Assembly (NCBI RefSeq): GCF_024169515.1
Contig: NZ_JAMKCQ010000002.1
Location: 1 to 64,000 of the forward strand
Length of the DNA: 64,000 nt
Source: Erwinia aphidicola
Lineage (GTDB): Bacteria > Pseudomonadota > Gammaproteobacteria > Enterobacterales > Enterobacteriaceae
Direction: 5' to 3'
Part shown: in pieces, positions 36,537-45,414 of the stretch
Position numbering within the stretch: the first letter of the stretch is position 1
Layout of the letters: the number at the start of each line of letters is the position of its first letter
Translations under genes and position numbers: made by a program
Notes under the pieces: model-generated
The model's input: only the letters and a program-made list of their open reading frames with translations
What the model was told of the DNA's origin: nothing
Database searches by the model: none

Positions 36537-37811
36537 TCATGGCAGCGCTTCAGGAAGGAACCAATAACGCCAATCGGGACGATATATCTGCCTCAGCCTA
36601 TTGAGATTATGTTGCCCCTCTTTAAAGTTTTGCCAAAATATATACATATTTACATTTTCATTAAGGCTGAGATCATACATCCACATATAGGATATAGGTT
36701 GTAAATCCTCTATCGTCAATCCAGCCTCTGCAACTGCAGAACGAAATCTGTGCCGTGAAACACCGGATAACTCGCCATTATAACCGCTCACTGCAGTCAG
36801 GAATGCACGATCGAGGTCTAAATGCTGGGAAGGATGATAATGCGGACCAGGGTTAACCACAGCCATACTTTGTGCATTTTTGACCAAATCAACATCGAAT
36901 ATTTTATTGATATTCAATGGTAATTGATTGATGTTTCTCTGCATTGTTTTAGATGTTAGCGCCAGATTATCAATATCCTTTCCGGGTATGCTCTTGATGA
37001 TTTTCTCAAGAGCCACAGAGGGAAGTTGCTCCAGTGCCGATTTACCGGCTTCTGGAGCCATCAATACTACCCCATGCCTGCGCGCCCTGCCGCCGGCATG
37101 CTGCAGCCGATGTTGCCAGCGGCCTACAAAGCGACCGGTACGAGCCACAGCCTTACCAGCACGGGGGACCATAGCGGCCCCGGCAGAGGCAAGACCGGTA
37201 CCGAATGCCACCCAGCCCAGGATATTCATTGCCTTTTTATCCCCTGTGGCCAGCGCCACGGTCGCTCCCACCTCGGCAGCCAGCGAGACAACATCCAGCG
37301 CAAGACCGGCGGTCAGGGCGAGGCCTGATGCGGTGGACATGGCCGCCGCCAGGCTGCCTGTCGCAGCAACAGCGGCGGCCCCGAGCAGGGCTCCACCGGT
37401 CACCACCGTGCCCACCACAGCGCCGACAATGCCCAGGGCGGCCCCGAGCCAGTCAAGCCAGCTGTTGCCCGTCGGGTCAATACGGTTAACCGGGTCCCCG
37501 CCACAGTAGGCATAGCGGTTAAGACCGCCAGCCCCGAAAGGACTCAGGGGGTCGGCGGAGAGGAAGCGGCGCAGGCGTGGGCTGTAGAGGCGGTTACCGA
37601 GCCGGTACAGGTCGTGGTTCTCACGGACTTCGCCGGCAAAGGCGGTACGTCCGGTGGCGCCGCCGGGGCGGCGGGTGCCCCAGGCCCCGTAGACGGGGAG
37701 GGCGGTGCGGAGACCGGCCTCCGCAGTGACGGAGCCCTGGGGGTCTGTGCCGTACAGCAGGGTCTGTCTCCAGACAGCTGGGGCAGGAAAGTTGCAACTG
37801 ACTATATTCAT
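36537..37811 (-). CDS. Rhs tip 1: Rhs core plus F-box-like toxin tail
   Basis: 424 residues; ATG at 37811 with GAGG upstream. Residues 16-242 are the shared platform: Rhs core (YGAWGTRRPGG, LYRLGNRLYSPRLRRFLSADPLSPFG, NRYAYCGGDPVNRIDPTG) and a Gly/Ala-rich hydrophobic segment. The tail begins with LEQLPSVALEKIIKSIPGKD and LALTSKTMQRN, an F-box-like pattern (LP-x3-L-x2-I-x2-(I/L)P-x-(K/R)D-x2-NLA-x-(T/V)SK), then a unique domain ending WYWFLPEALP-like. F-box effectors recruit host SKP1-Cullin ubiquitin ligases, implying a eukaryotic target. The unique leader (MNIVSCNFPAPAVW) differs from the other tips. No immunity gene follows. Confidence 0.75.
   Translation of the reverse strand: MNIVSCNFPAPAVWRQTLLYGTDPQGSVTAEAGLRTALPVYGAWGTRRPGGATGRTAFAGEVRENHDLYRLGNRLYSPRLRRFLSADPLSPFGAGGLNRYAYCGGDPVNRIDPTGNSWLDWLGAALGIVGAVVGTVVTGGALLGAAAVAATGSLAAAMSTASGLALTAGLALDVVSLAAEVGATVALATGDKKAMNILGWVAFGTGLASAGAAMVPRAGKAVARTGRFVGRWQHRLQHAGGRARRHGVVLMAPEAGKSALEQLPSVALEKIIKSIPGKDIDNLALTSKTMQRNINQLPLNINKIFDVDLVKNAQSMAVVNPGPHYHPSQHLDLDRAFLTAVSGYNGELSGVSRHRFRSAVAEAGLTIEDLQPISYMWMYDLSLNENVNMYIFWQNFKEGQHNLNRLRQIYRPDWRYWFLPEALP
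37086..37766 (-). repeat. Rhs tip platform repeat, copy 1
   Basis: 681 bp (227 codons, QTLLYGTDPQ to LQHAGGR) shared almost base for base with 38599-39279, 44219-44899 and 45943-46623. Sequence identity ends sharply at the GGR codons, where the toxin tails begin. Confidence 0.9.
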
Positions 37812-38058
37812 TATTACCTCTTAATGAAGAAATGATTACTTAACGGTATCATGCTAAGAATAACTAAATAACCGCCATATCTAGAGCGTGTGCAGTCCGT
37901 GAACTAAAATATAATACATCACAGACAATACCTTCTCTTTAGAAAGAAAACCCTTCATAGGCTGTTGTAAAATATGGTTTATCTATCTAAACCTTCTTGA
38001 TTAAATAATTGACTCGGCAAGTATTGATGATTTTTATTTGTTGACGGACGTAATCAAT

Positions 38059-39342
38059 TTATTGCAAAGGGCTTTTTGTTGTCAGCCAGAAGTACTCCTG
38101 CTCATTGCTTGACAAATAATAAAATACTGCCTGAGCCACTGTTCCGCCGCGTATTAACTTTTGATCAACTAAACGTTGTGCATGATATTCAAGTATGTAC
38201 GCTGTAGAGACGAATTGCCGTCCTTCAACAGTCGTATTAATACTATGAACGCGACCTCCAGCGCGGAGCTTAGCAAACCTTTCTGCAACATAAGGACTGG
38301 CAGTGTACGACTGAATTGCTCCTCCTGAACCCGATTGCCGTCCACTGTGTAGTAGGGCAAGAACCATCCTGTCATCACGACTTTCATCCCCGGCAGTAAC
38401 GATGCTTAAAGGCATTGAATCTCCCCGATAAAGATACTCCGGAACAGGAGCTAAAGCTGTATTGCGGAGCCTTGTCCTGTATGCAGGGTAATCCATTTTC
38501 TTGACTCCAAATCTTCTGAAGCCTTCTTCTATTGCACATAATCTATCTGAAGTAATACGATTAATCTCCAGCTCTGGTTGTCGTAAAAGTTTACCAGGTC
38601 TACCACCGGCATGCTGCAGCCGATGTTGCCAGCGGCCTACAAAGCGACCGGTACGAGCCACAGCCTTACCAGCACGGGGGACCATAGCGGCCCCGGCAGA
38701 GGCAAGACCGGTACCGAATGCCACCCAGCCCAGGATATTCATTGCCTTTTTATCCCCTGTGGCCAGCGCCACGGTCGCTCCCACCTCGGCAGCCAGCGAG
38801 ACAACATCCAGCGCAAGACCGGCGGTCAGGGCGAGGCCTGATGCGGTGGACATGGCCGCCGCCAGGCTGCCTGTCGCAGCAACAGCGGCGGCCCCGAGCA
38901 GGGCTCCACCGGTCACCACCGTGCCCACCACAGCGCCGACAATGCCCAGGGCGGCCCCGAGCCAGTCAAGCCAGCTGTTGCCCGTCGGGTCAATACGGTT
39001 AACCGGGTCCCCGCCACAGTAGGCATAGCGGTTAAGACCGCCAGCCCCGAAAGGACTCAGGGGGTCGGCGGAGAGGAAGCGGCGCAGGCGTGGGCTGTAG
39101 AGGCGGTTACCGAGCCGGTACAGGTCGTGGTTCTCACGGACTTCGCCGGCAAAGGCGGTACGTCCGGTGGCGCCGCCGGGGCGGCGGGTGCCCCAGGCCC
39201 CGTAGACGGGGAGGGCGGTGCGGAGACCGGCCTCCGCAGTGACGGAGCCCTGGGGGTCTGTGCCGTACAGCAGGGTCTGTCGTGAACGCAGAGCCGGTCC
39301 CGGCATAATAGGAACTTGGGTGATATAATTATGCATATCCAT
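38059..39342 (-). CDS. Rhs tip 2: Rhs core plus ADP-ribosyltransferase tail
   Basis: 427 residues from the ATG at 39342, chosen by comparison with tip 4, although its ribosome site reads GAGCAA instead of GAGGAA; the frame can begin at a GTG at 39375. After the shared 227-residue platform, the tail shows R-S-E class ART motifs in order: Arg in PEYLYRGDS, the STS-like IQSYTASPYVAERFA, and the ExE pair in SNEQEYFWLTT at the C-terminus. It likely transfers ADP-ribose to a host protein, as the Photorhabdus TccC3/TccC5 tips do. It sits 81 nt downstream of the decayed shell copy. Confidence 0.78.
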   Translation of the reverse strand: MDMHNYITQVPIMPGPALRSRQTLLYGTDPQGSVTAEAGLRTALPVYGAWGTRRPGGATGRTAFAGEVRENHDLYRLGNRLYSPRLRRFLSADPLSPFGAGGLNRYAYCGGDPVNRIDPTGNSWLDWLGAALGIVGAVVGTVVTGGALLGAAAVAATGSLAAAMSTASGLALTAGLALDVVSLAAEVGATVALATGDKKAMNILGWVAFGTGLASAGAAMVPRAGKAVARTGRFVGRWQHRLQHAGGRPGKLLRQPELEINRITSDRLCAIEEGFRRFGVKKMDYPAYRTRLRNTALAPVPEYLYRGDSMPLSIVTAGDESRDDRMVLALLHSGRQSGSGGAIQSYTASPYVAERFAKLRAGGRVHSINTTVEGRQFVSTAYILEYHAQRLVDQKLIRGGTVAQAVFYYLSSNEQEYFWLTTKSPLQ

Positions 39343-39422
39343 TATTTGCTCTGTTAAAAAGGCGGAATAACCCACATTACCAGAAACGCAGGTTATTCAA
39401 TATAAAGAATCAGACCTTCAGG

Positions 39423-40378
39423 TTATTCTTCAGTGTGAAGCTCATTTTCTGCATCAACCATAAAACTTTCCCCTATAGTCATTTCCCCACACCTAATAAA
39501 TCGGGTGCTTTTATCACCCCTCATTTCACAGCGAAGTTTGCCATCTTTATAATATCTATAAACATGACTATCTCCTTCAGTTACCCTGTACGCTTTTCCA
39601 TCAGGTCCATATTCGTATTCAGTGCATTGTGTTTCATCATCACTCTGGATACGGCTTAGCAGACCAAGGTTATCATAATAAAAATTGAGTCCGTCACCAT
39701 CATTTGTCACATTACCCTCTTCGTCATAACGCAGAATGAGAGGAGAGTTATGCCCCGGATAACCCGTCCGGCTGTTCTCAACACAAATCAGTTTTACAGG
39801 ATCAGCAGAATCGTAGCCATAGGTGGTGACATTTACCGTATTATCCAGGAATTCAGTGGTGACCGTTAATAAATTATCCAGTGCATCATATACAAACTCT
39901 TGTTTTTGATAAAGTGAGCCTTGTTCATTGAGGCCACTCTGCATCATCAAAAGCAAGAATACTGTGTCATACAAGACGCCCACGCATATCATATTCCATT
40001 GTCTCCTCGCGCAGGATATTTCCGGCACTATCCTCCAGGCGTTTTGATACGAGCTTATTGTCCGCTCTGTACATAAAGAATACAGAGCGTGTGGTATCGC
40101 CGGCAAGCGTACTAATTACCCAGGTTTGCTGCGCTGGCCTGCCAAATTCGTCATAAGCAGTAAAGGTCGTAATTCGGTTACCGTTATCAGCAGAAATTAC
40201 CGTACGCTCCTTTTCGCGTCCCAGGCTGTCGTAAAAAAGATTAACTTCGACATCTGTATCCTTTTGACTGACTAAACGACCAAGCTGGTCATACAGATAA
40301 GTTGTAGTCACGCCATCTTGAGCCTTAATCCATGATGGAATAGTCTTGTATTCCAATATTCTGCTTCAACATTGAATT
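39423..40378 (-). pseudogene. decayed copy of the Rhs shell gene
   Basis: It retains the first about 14 codons and the last about 310 of the 1323-codon shell. About 3.0 kb between them is deleted; the junction at about 40331 joins the codons for IKAQDGVTTTYL to the gene start. A further 2-bp deletion near 39945 (TTCATTGAGG versus TTCATCTTGAGG in the intact copy) breaks the frame into pieces 39423-about 39950 and about 39967-40356. The flanking DNA on both sides still matches the intact copy. Confidence 0.88.
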
Positions 40379-40532
40379 ATACCTTTGCTAAAGAATTAAA
40401 ATAAACGTCATACGGAGTATGGTCCATTGCACAAATTCATATGAGTATGCGCAGCAGAAGTCATAAATGATAAATTAACTTGACCTGAAGTGATTGATAA
40501 CACAAGCGAAATAACCACTTTGATTACATAAG

Positions 40533-40559
40533 TAAAAAGCACCTGAAGAGACAGGTGCC
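40533..40559 (-). terminator. intrinsic terminator upstream of the shell copy
   Basis: GCACCTG-TCTCTT-CAGGTGC followed by TTTTT on the minus strand, directly after the stop of the 410-residue gene. It is duplicated at 50899-50925. Confidence 0.85.
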
Positions 40560-40568
40560 TGAAAATAA

Positions 40569-41801
40569 TCACCATTTAAAAGGAACGATATTTCTTACGC
40601 CGGTCTTATCGATCTTAATGCCGACAGGATGACCGTTTCCATAAATATCATATAAATAAAGCTTTTCTTGATAATTACGTACTGCACCGCCATATGGTTC
40701 ATTAACAAGAACTAAATCCACCTTCACAAAAACTCCGCCTATGATCACCTTACCCTTTTCAGGGCGACCAACTCTGTTGAAATGGTATCTGGTAAATTCG
40801 TCAGTGCTCATAACATCATGTTCACCATTATATGTTATATATTTCGGCCAGTTATGCTTATATTGTTCCTCTCCCGGCTGACCAACATACGTGTACATTA
40901 ATTCAACACCGTCATTTTTGCCAGCGTCATTATATAAAGAAAAGTACGTATGGTATCCGGGATAGTTTAAGGCAAGGTTAAAATCAATAATCATCCCATT
41001 TACAGGTTCACAATACAACTTTCCTTCGTAGAAAAAACTAAATTTTGCATCATGCACTAACTGATTTCTAAGTACATCTTCACCACCAACTTCAAGCAAT
41101 TCACAATAACAGGAGATATCAAAATTTTTCAGCTGTACCGGGATGACGGTTACAAAGCTATTAAATTTCCCCTGGCCGTCACCGGACGGATCCCCTTCCG
41201 GTGCTTCGCGACTGTTCGTCGTAACAGTAATGGACCCATCCGGGCTGGTAATCTTAGCTGCAAAAGTTCGATTAATTCCGGATGGTGCTGAACATGATAA
41301 AAAAAGCTTGGTAACAGGACTCATTTTTACAAGGTCTGGTTCAGCGGCACGTTCAACAGAAACAGGCAGATCGCGTAAGATAACTCCGGTTGCTGACAAT
41401 TCTTTAGGGATATCTTCTTCATTAGGAATTTTATAGGAATTCTCTTCAGTATTTTCTGTTGCTGATAGTCCGATATAAGAAAGAATATCGTGGTTCCATT
41501 CATAGCCACGATGAGTGAAAGAGCTGTACCAGTTACCCGTGAAACCATTACCGTGCGGAATTTCTTCTCCAGTATGATAATCAATTAAGCGAATATATGA
41601 AAGGGCTTCAGGGTTTAAAAGTACCTCCTTTCCACTGGCATCCAGTGCACGAACATCAATTTCAAATGTTAATTGCTGACGCCCATTGTTGAATAACTTA
41701 ACGGAACCATCAAATTCTGGCTGATGAACATGCCGAATTTTGAATTTATCAATCTGGGCCCAGGATGTTGCTGCATTGGGAGAGTTATTAAATTGTTCCA
41801 T
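40569..41801 (-). CDS. 410-residue hypothetical, duplicated copy
   Basis: Near-identical to 50935-52167 (a dozen or so substitutions, clustered in the middle third, e.g. LRNQLVHDAKFSFF versus LNNQLVHDSTFISF). It resembles the neighbouring 339-residue protein in its first 200 residues (NG-x-QQ, VDY/IDYH...IP, LSC-x2-P), so the two are tandem paralogues. Beta-rich, acidic, no signal peptide or membrane helix, and no catalytic motif I can name. Position between the lysis genes and the Rhs shell suggests a role in, or cargo of, that system. Confidence 0.7.
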   Translation of the reverse strand: MEQFNNSPNAATSWAQIDKFKIRHVHQPEFDGSVKLFNNGRQQLTFEIDVRALDASGKEVLLNPEALSYIRLIDYHTGEEIPHGNGFTGNWYSSFTHRGYEWNHDILSYIGLSATENTEENSYKIPNEEDIPKELSATGVILRDLPVSVERAAEPDLVKMSPVTKLFLSCSAPSGINRTFAAKITSPDGSITVTTNSREAPEGDPSGDGQGKFNSFVTVIPVQLKNFDISCYCELLEVGGEDVLRNQLVHDAKFSFFYEGKLYCEPVNGMIIDFNLALNYPGYHTYFSLYNDAGKNDGVELMYTYVGQPGEEQYKHNWPKYITYNGEHDVMSTDEFTRYHFNRVGRPEKGKVIIGGVFVKVDLVLVNEPYGGAVRNYQEKLYLYDIYGNGHPVGIKIDKTGVRNIVPFKW

Positions 41802-41829
41802 AAATCCTCACATATGATTGTGGTAAAAA

Positions 41830-42849
41830 TTAGTCTGAAATAATAATTTCGTTTCGTTGATCGGCAACGAATAAGATTTTTAGCTTATGCGTAGTGCCAT
41901 GAATGTCAGTAACGCTAAGTAAACATGGTCCGCCAAAACCAGAAGGATAATCGCCTTGCCTGATGTCATTCCGCCCGCACATAACGATCATGCATTTATT
42001 GGGGTCTGTATAACTTTTTGTTAATTCAGGAAGTGGCTGACTGCCTGTCGGGACCTGATTTTCGTCTGAATTCCACTGAATGAGGGTTTCGCCAGGACTG
42101 GCGAAACCAATGAAACAGGGGGTGCGGTCATCAACATCAGGTGTTTGCCAGTGGATCATACCCGCAGGATCCGCATCAAGTTTACGCAATGCGAGCTGGC
42201 GGGAGCCATCCGGTGAGAGAGAAAGAAAAATACCCTGATTGAAAATAGCCGCCTGTGGGATATCAGTCGAATCAATGATGTCAACAGGCGATCCCAGTAA
42301 AAAACGAGAAGCGTCGTAATAAACTGGTGGATGTACGTTAATCTCTGGTGTCAGCGGTAAGGGGAACACAGGAGTCATAGGTTCACCAGAAGAATCAAAC
42401 GACTCACCGTTAGTAATAAAAACCTTTCCATTATCGCCAGTAACTTTAACAGCAATTTTAAGAGGTGATGCATAGGGGTCATTGCAGGAAAGATAAAAAT
42501 CAAAAACCTCACCTCCGGCCATAGTGCCCTGACTATTTGATTTTACACCCGTAACTGAAGCTTGATAGTAGTCAAAACGAATATCACGTATCCGGGAAGC
42601 TTTCCATCCAAGCTCATTGTATTTATCAAAGGGGATAACTGTTTCTTTATCATAGTAATCGACAAGACATAATTTGTCTTTTTCAGATCCCGTTAGTTTA
42701 ACAGGGTCCTTTCCGACGCGGGCTTCCACATAAAAGCGGACCAGAACCTGCTGGTTCCCATTACCTGTAACATGTGGATTAGAAATAGTTACTTCAGGCC
42801 GATCAATTACCCAGGTCTGATTACTATTATTAAAATCACTATTTAACAC
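41830..42849 (-). CDS. 339-residue hypothetical, duplicated copy
   Basis: Essentially identical to 52196-53215 (a single residue difference seen, ADQ versus AGQ near the end). Beta-rich soluble protein with blocks NGNQQVLVRFYVEARVGKDP, DYYDKETVIPFDKYNE and VFDFYLSCNDPYASPL, shared in outline with the 410-residue neighbour. GGAGAAC precedes the ATG. It ends 28 nt before the 410-residue gene. Function unknown. Confidence 0.7.
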   Translation of the reverse strand: MLNSDFNNSNQTWVIDRPEVTISNPHVTGNGNQQVLVRFYVEARVGKDPVKLTGSEKDKLCLVDYYDKETVIPFDKYNELGWKASRIRDIRFDYYQASVTGVKSNSQGTMAGGEVFDFYLSCNDPYASPLKIAVKVTGDNGKVFITNGESFDSSGEPMTPVFPLPLTPEINVHPPVYYDASRFLLGSPVDIIDSTDIPQAAIFNQGIFLSLSPDGSRQLALRKLDADPAGMIHWQTPDVDDRTPCFIGFASPGETLIQWNSDENQVPTGSQPLPELTKSYTDPNKCMIVMCGRNDIRQGDYPSGFGGPCLLSVTDIHGTTHKLKILFVADQRNEIIISD

Positions 42850-43286
42850 ATGTTCTCCTTTAAATTATAAAAAAACTAAAGCCACATACAGATTGAAATA
42901 ATGATGTTCTATCGGACACCATTCATTACTCTAAAAACTGGCATTGTAAGAATTTAAAAAACAACCCTCCCAAACCAAATTATTCTTAAAAAATAAAAAT
43001 GATAGCGCATGGCTATTAAAGACTCACAACCATCTAAAGCAGGGTAATTATTGGTATTTCAGGTTGATTTATTTCCTTAGAGCTTGACCCAGAAGTTTCG
43101 CATATTTTTAATCAGTGATTGATTAGGCATCTAAAATAAATTGAAGACTTTCCTTTATAATTACTTTCAACATAAACAATGATTGGAACTAAAGAATTAT
43201 TAAATAAATATGTTTTTAATCCGGTGAATCAATTTAAAATTCAGTATAGAAACCCTCTAACTCTCTAATAATCAGAAGTGAGGGCA

Positions 43287-43615
43287 TCATGGAGTAAGTG
43301 CAGCAATTGCTCTGTTTGTATGTTGCGTTCTTAACTTAAGCCCATTAAATCCGCCATTAATACGCCGCGTCAGACCGCTAATATCATTCCTGTCAGCAAA
43401 GTAGTTACAATTATTGTTTTTCCAGAACCAGCCCGCAGAACATGCAGCGTTAATAGGATCTAAGAGTAGTTCTGGTTTTTCCTCAAGATCGAGTCCCAAA
43501 TCTTCGCCACATGCAATATAATTCCAGCGAAAAGTTAATTGCTTTAGCCCTCGCCCACGATATTTCCAGCCATCTCCATTAGCATTGTTACCGTATCTGT
43601 TACCATAAACAATAT
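43287..43615 (-). pseudogene. truncated duplicate of the GH19 endolysin
   Basis: Matches the C-terminal half of the endolysin at 53653-54282 (from IVYGNRYGNNANGDGW onward). The duplication stops abruptly at 43615, so the N-terminal half with the catalytic Glu is absent; an ORF extends upstream to 43715 through unrelated sequence. The same 440-bp non-coding stretch as at 53216-53652 follows it. Confidence 0.85.
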
Positions 43616-43681
43616 CTTCCTCACCCTTTATCGGGGATGTACCTTTCGTAAAAAAATGATGGGTTATTGAGCGTTGTAAAA

Positions 43682-44953
43682 CTAAGGCAGTGCATCCGGA
43701 TGAAACCAGTTCCATCTTAGCCTCTCTGTACGACTCCTTGACCGAATTTCTTCAAAATCAAGAGTCCTGTAAAGGAATTGATTATCATGACTAAATGCCT
43801 TTGCGTGAATATACCCCGGCGGAGCCATATATTTATTAACAGATATGCTTGCAGGTGGTATGCCTTGCTCCATTAGCATCGCCTGCAACCTTCCTGCATG
43901 TACACCTTGCGTCTGGCCAAGCAGGGCCTTCTGCGCACGCAGGGTGTGATAATCTTGTTCAAAATGTAGCCGCGGATTACTGGTATACCCTACGCGGACT
44001 GGATTCTTAATCACCTCCGGGTTAAAAATCCGATTTATCGTTATTGGTGGGATATTATTTGCGACTTTGCTGGCCATCGTTGAGGATGTTGCTGCCAGAT
44101 TTGCCATGTCCCTGCCGGGAAGGTTTTCAAGGATTTTCCGGAAAGCCACAGAGGGAAGTTGCTCCAGTGCCGAATTACCGGCTTCTGGAGCCATCAATAC
44201 TACCCCATGCCTGCGCGCCCTGCCGCCGGCATGCTGCAGCCGATGTTGCCAGCGGCCTACAAAGCGACCGGTACGAGCCACAGCCTTACCAGCACGGGGG
44301 ACCATAGCGGCCCCGGCAGAGGCAAGACCGGTACCGAATGCCACCCAGCCCAGGATATTCATTGCCTTTTTATCCCCTGTGGCCAGCGCCACGGTCGCTC
44401 CCACCTCGGCAGCCAGCGAGACAACATCCAGCGCAAGACCGGCGGTCAGGGCGAGGCCTGATGCGGTGGACATGGCCGCCGCCAGGCTGCCTGTCGCAGC
44501 AACAGCGGCGGCCCCGAGCAGGGCTCCACCGGTCACCACCGTGCCCACCACAGCGCCGACAATGCCCAGGGCGGCCCCGAGCCAGTCAAGCCAGCTGTTG
44601 CCCGTCGGGTCAATACGGTTAACCGGGTCCCCGCCACAGTAGGCATAGCGGTTAAGACCGCCAGCCCCGAAAGGACTCAGGGGGTCGGCGGAGAGGAAGC
44701 GGCGCAGGCGTGGGCTGTAGAGGCGGTTACCGAGCCGGTACAGGTCGTGGTTCTCACGGACTTCGCCGGCAAAGGCGGTACGTCCGGTGGCGCCGCCGGG
44801 GCGGCGGGTGCCCCAGGCCCCGTAGACGGGGAGGGCGGTGCGGAGACCGGCCTCCGCAGTGACGGAGCCCTGGGGGTCTGTGCCGTACAGCAGGGTCTGT
44901 CGTGAACGCAGAGCCGGTCCCGGCATAATAGGAATTATAATTTTTCTATGCAT
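43682..44953 (-). CDS. Rhs tip 3: Rhs core plus F-box-like toxin tail
   Basis: 423 residues; ATG at 44953 with AAGGA upstream. It has the shared platform (residues 19-245), then a tail starting LEQLPSVAFRKILENLPGRD and NLAATSSTMASKV, an F-box-like motif closely related to that of tip 1; the next 20 residues (PPITINRIFNPEVIKN) are also related, after which the two diverge. The end (RLRWNWFHPDALP) echoes the tip 1 end (WRYWFLPEALP). It is likely a host-directed effector that hijacks ubiquitin ligase (inference). It lies just left of tip 4 and overlaps the junction with the truncated endolysin. No immunity gene follows. Confidence 0.75.
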   Translation of the reverse strand: MHRKIIIPIMPGPALRSRQTLLYGTDPQGSVTAEAGLRTALPVYGAWGTRRPGGATGRTAFAGEVRENHDLYRLGNRLYSPRLRRFLSADPLSPFGAGGLNRYAYCGGDPVNRIDPTGNSWLDWLGAALGIVGAVVGTVVTGGALLGAAAVAATGSLAAAMSTASGLALTAGLALDVVSLAAEVGATVALATGDKKAMNILGWVAFGTGLASAGAAMVPRAGKAVARTGRFVGRWQHRLQHAGGRARRHGVVLMAPEAGNSALEQLPSVAFRKILENLPGRDMANLAATSSTMASKVANNIPPITINRIFNPEVIKNPVRVGYTSNPRLHFEQDYHTLRAQKALLGQTQGVHAGRLQAMLMEQGIPPASISVNKYMAPPGYIHAKAFSHDNQFLYRTLDFEEIRSRSRTERLRWNWFHPDALP

Positions 44954-45414
44954 CTTTTAATCCTTGCTTAATATCATATTATGCCATGAATAGCACAAAG
45001 GAATTCGACTTTTTTACTAATCCAGTAACTCAGTTGCGGAAGCACATCATGATTAAAGCACTTCAATTAGAATTGATAAATATATAGCACTCTGGCGGTT
45101 TTATAAAACACCACAATTTAAAGCATGGGTGTATTGTTTGCTTCTATTTTCTGGCCACTATCTCAATATACTAAAATTTGGCGGCCAGAACCCTAATTTA
45201 CGAGGATTGATAATTTCATTTTCTGGATACACATATTGTGGCCCAAAAGTAATTAAAGGTGAAAGCATTAAGGCGATGACGCACATTCTCGGCATAATGT
45301 TTTGTTATAAAAGTGAAATCGCATAATGGTCTGGAATTAATGTCTGGTCTAATTAATCCTGCTAATGTGAGCTTAAACTTTTAAACGAGCAGTAAATCTC
45401 TGGGGTAGTCGCCC
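44954..45414. other. AT-rich spacer between tips 4 and 3
   Basis: I see no gene supported by a ribosome site or recognised motif in these 460 bp. It presumably holds the 5' leader, and perhaps a promoter, of tip 3. No clear terminator was found after tip 4. Confidence 0.4.

Larger units (their letters stand above)
38599..43615 (-). repeat. left copy of the large tandem duplication
   Basis: Corresponds to 45943-53981 of the intact copy, minus about 3.0 kb lost from the shell gene. Offset to the intact copy is constant (10366 bp) across 40.37-43.615 kb, indicating recent duplication. The ends fall in the tip platform and in the middle of the endolysin gene. Confidence 0.88.

Noticed and set aside
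37205..37489. Long plus-strand ORFs opposite the Rhs tips (also at 38718, 44338 and 46062), identical in all four copies
   Set aside because: They are antisense to the GC-rich Rhs platform; conservation follows from the platform repeat, and there is no ribosome site or recognisable domain.
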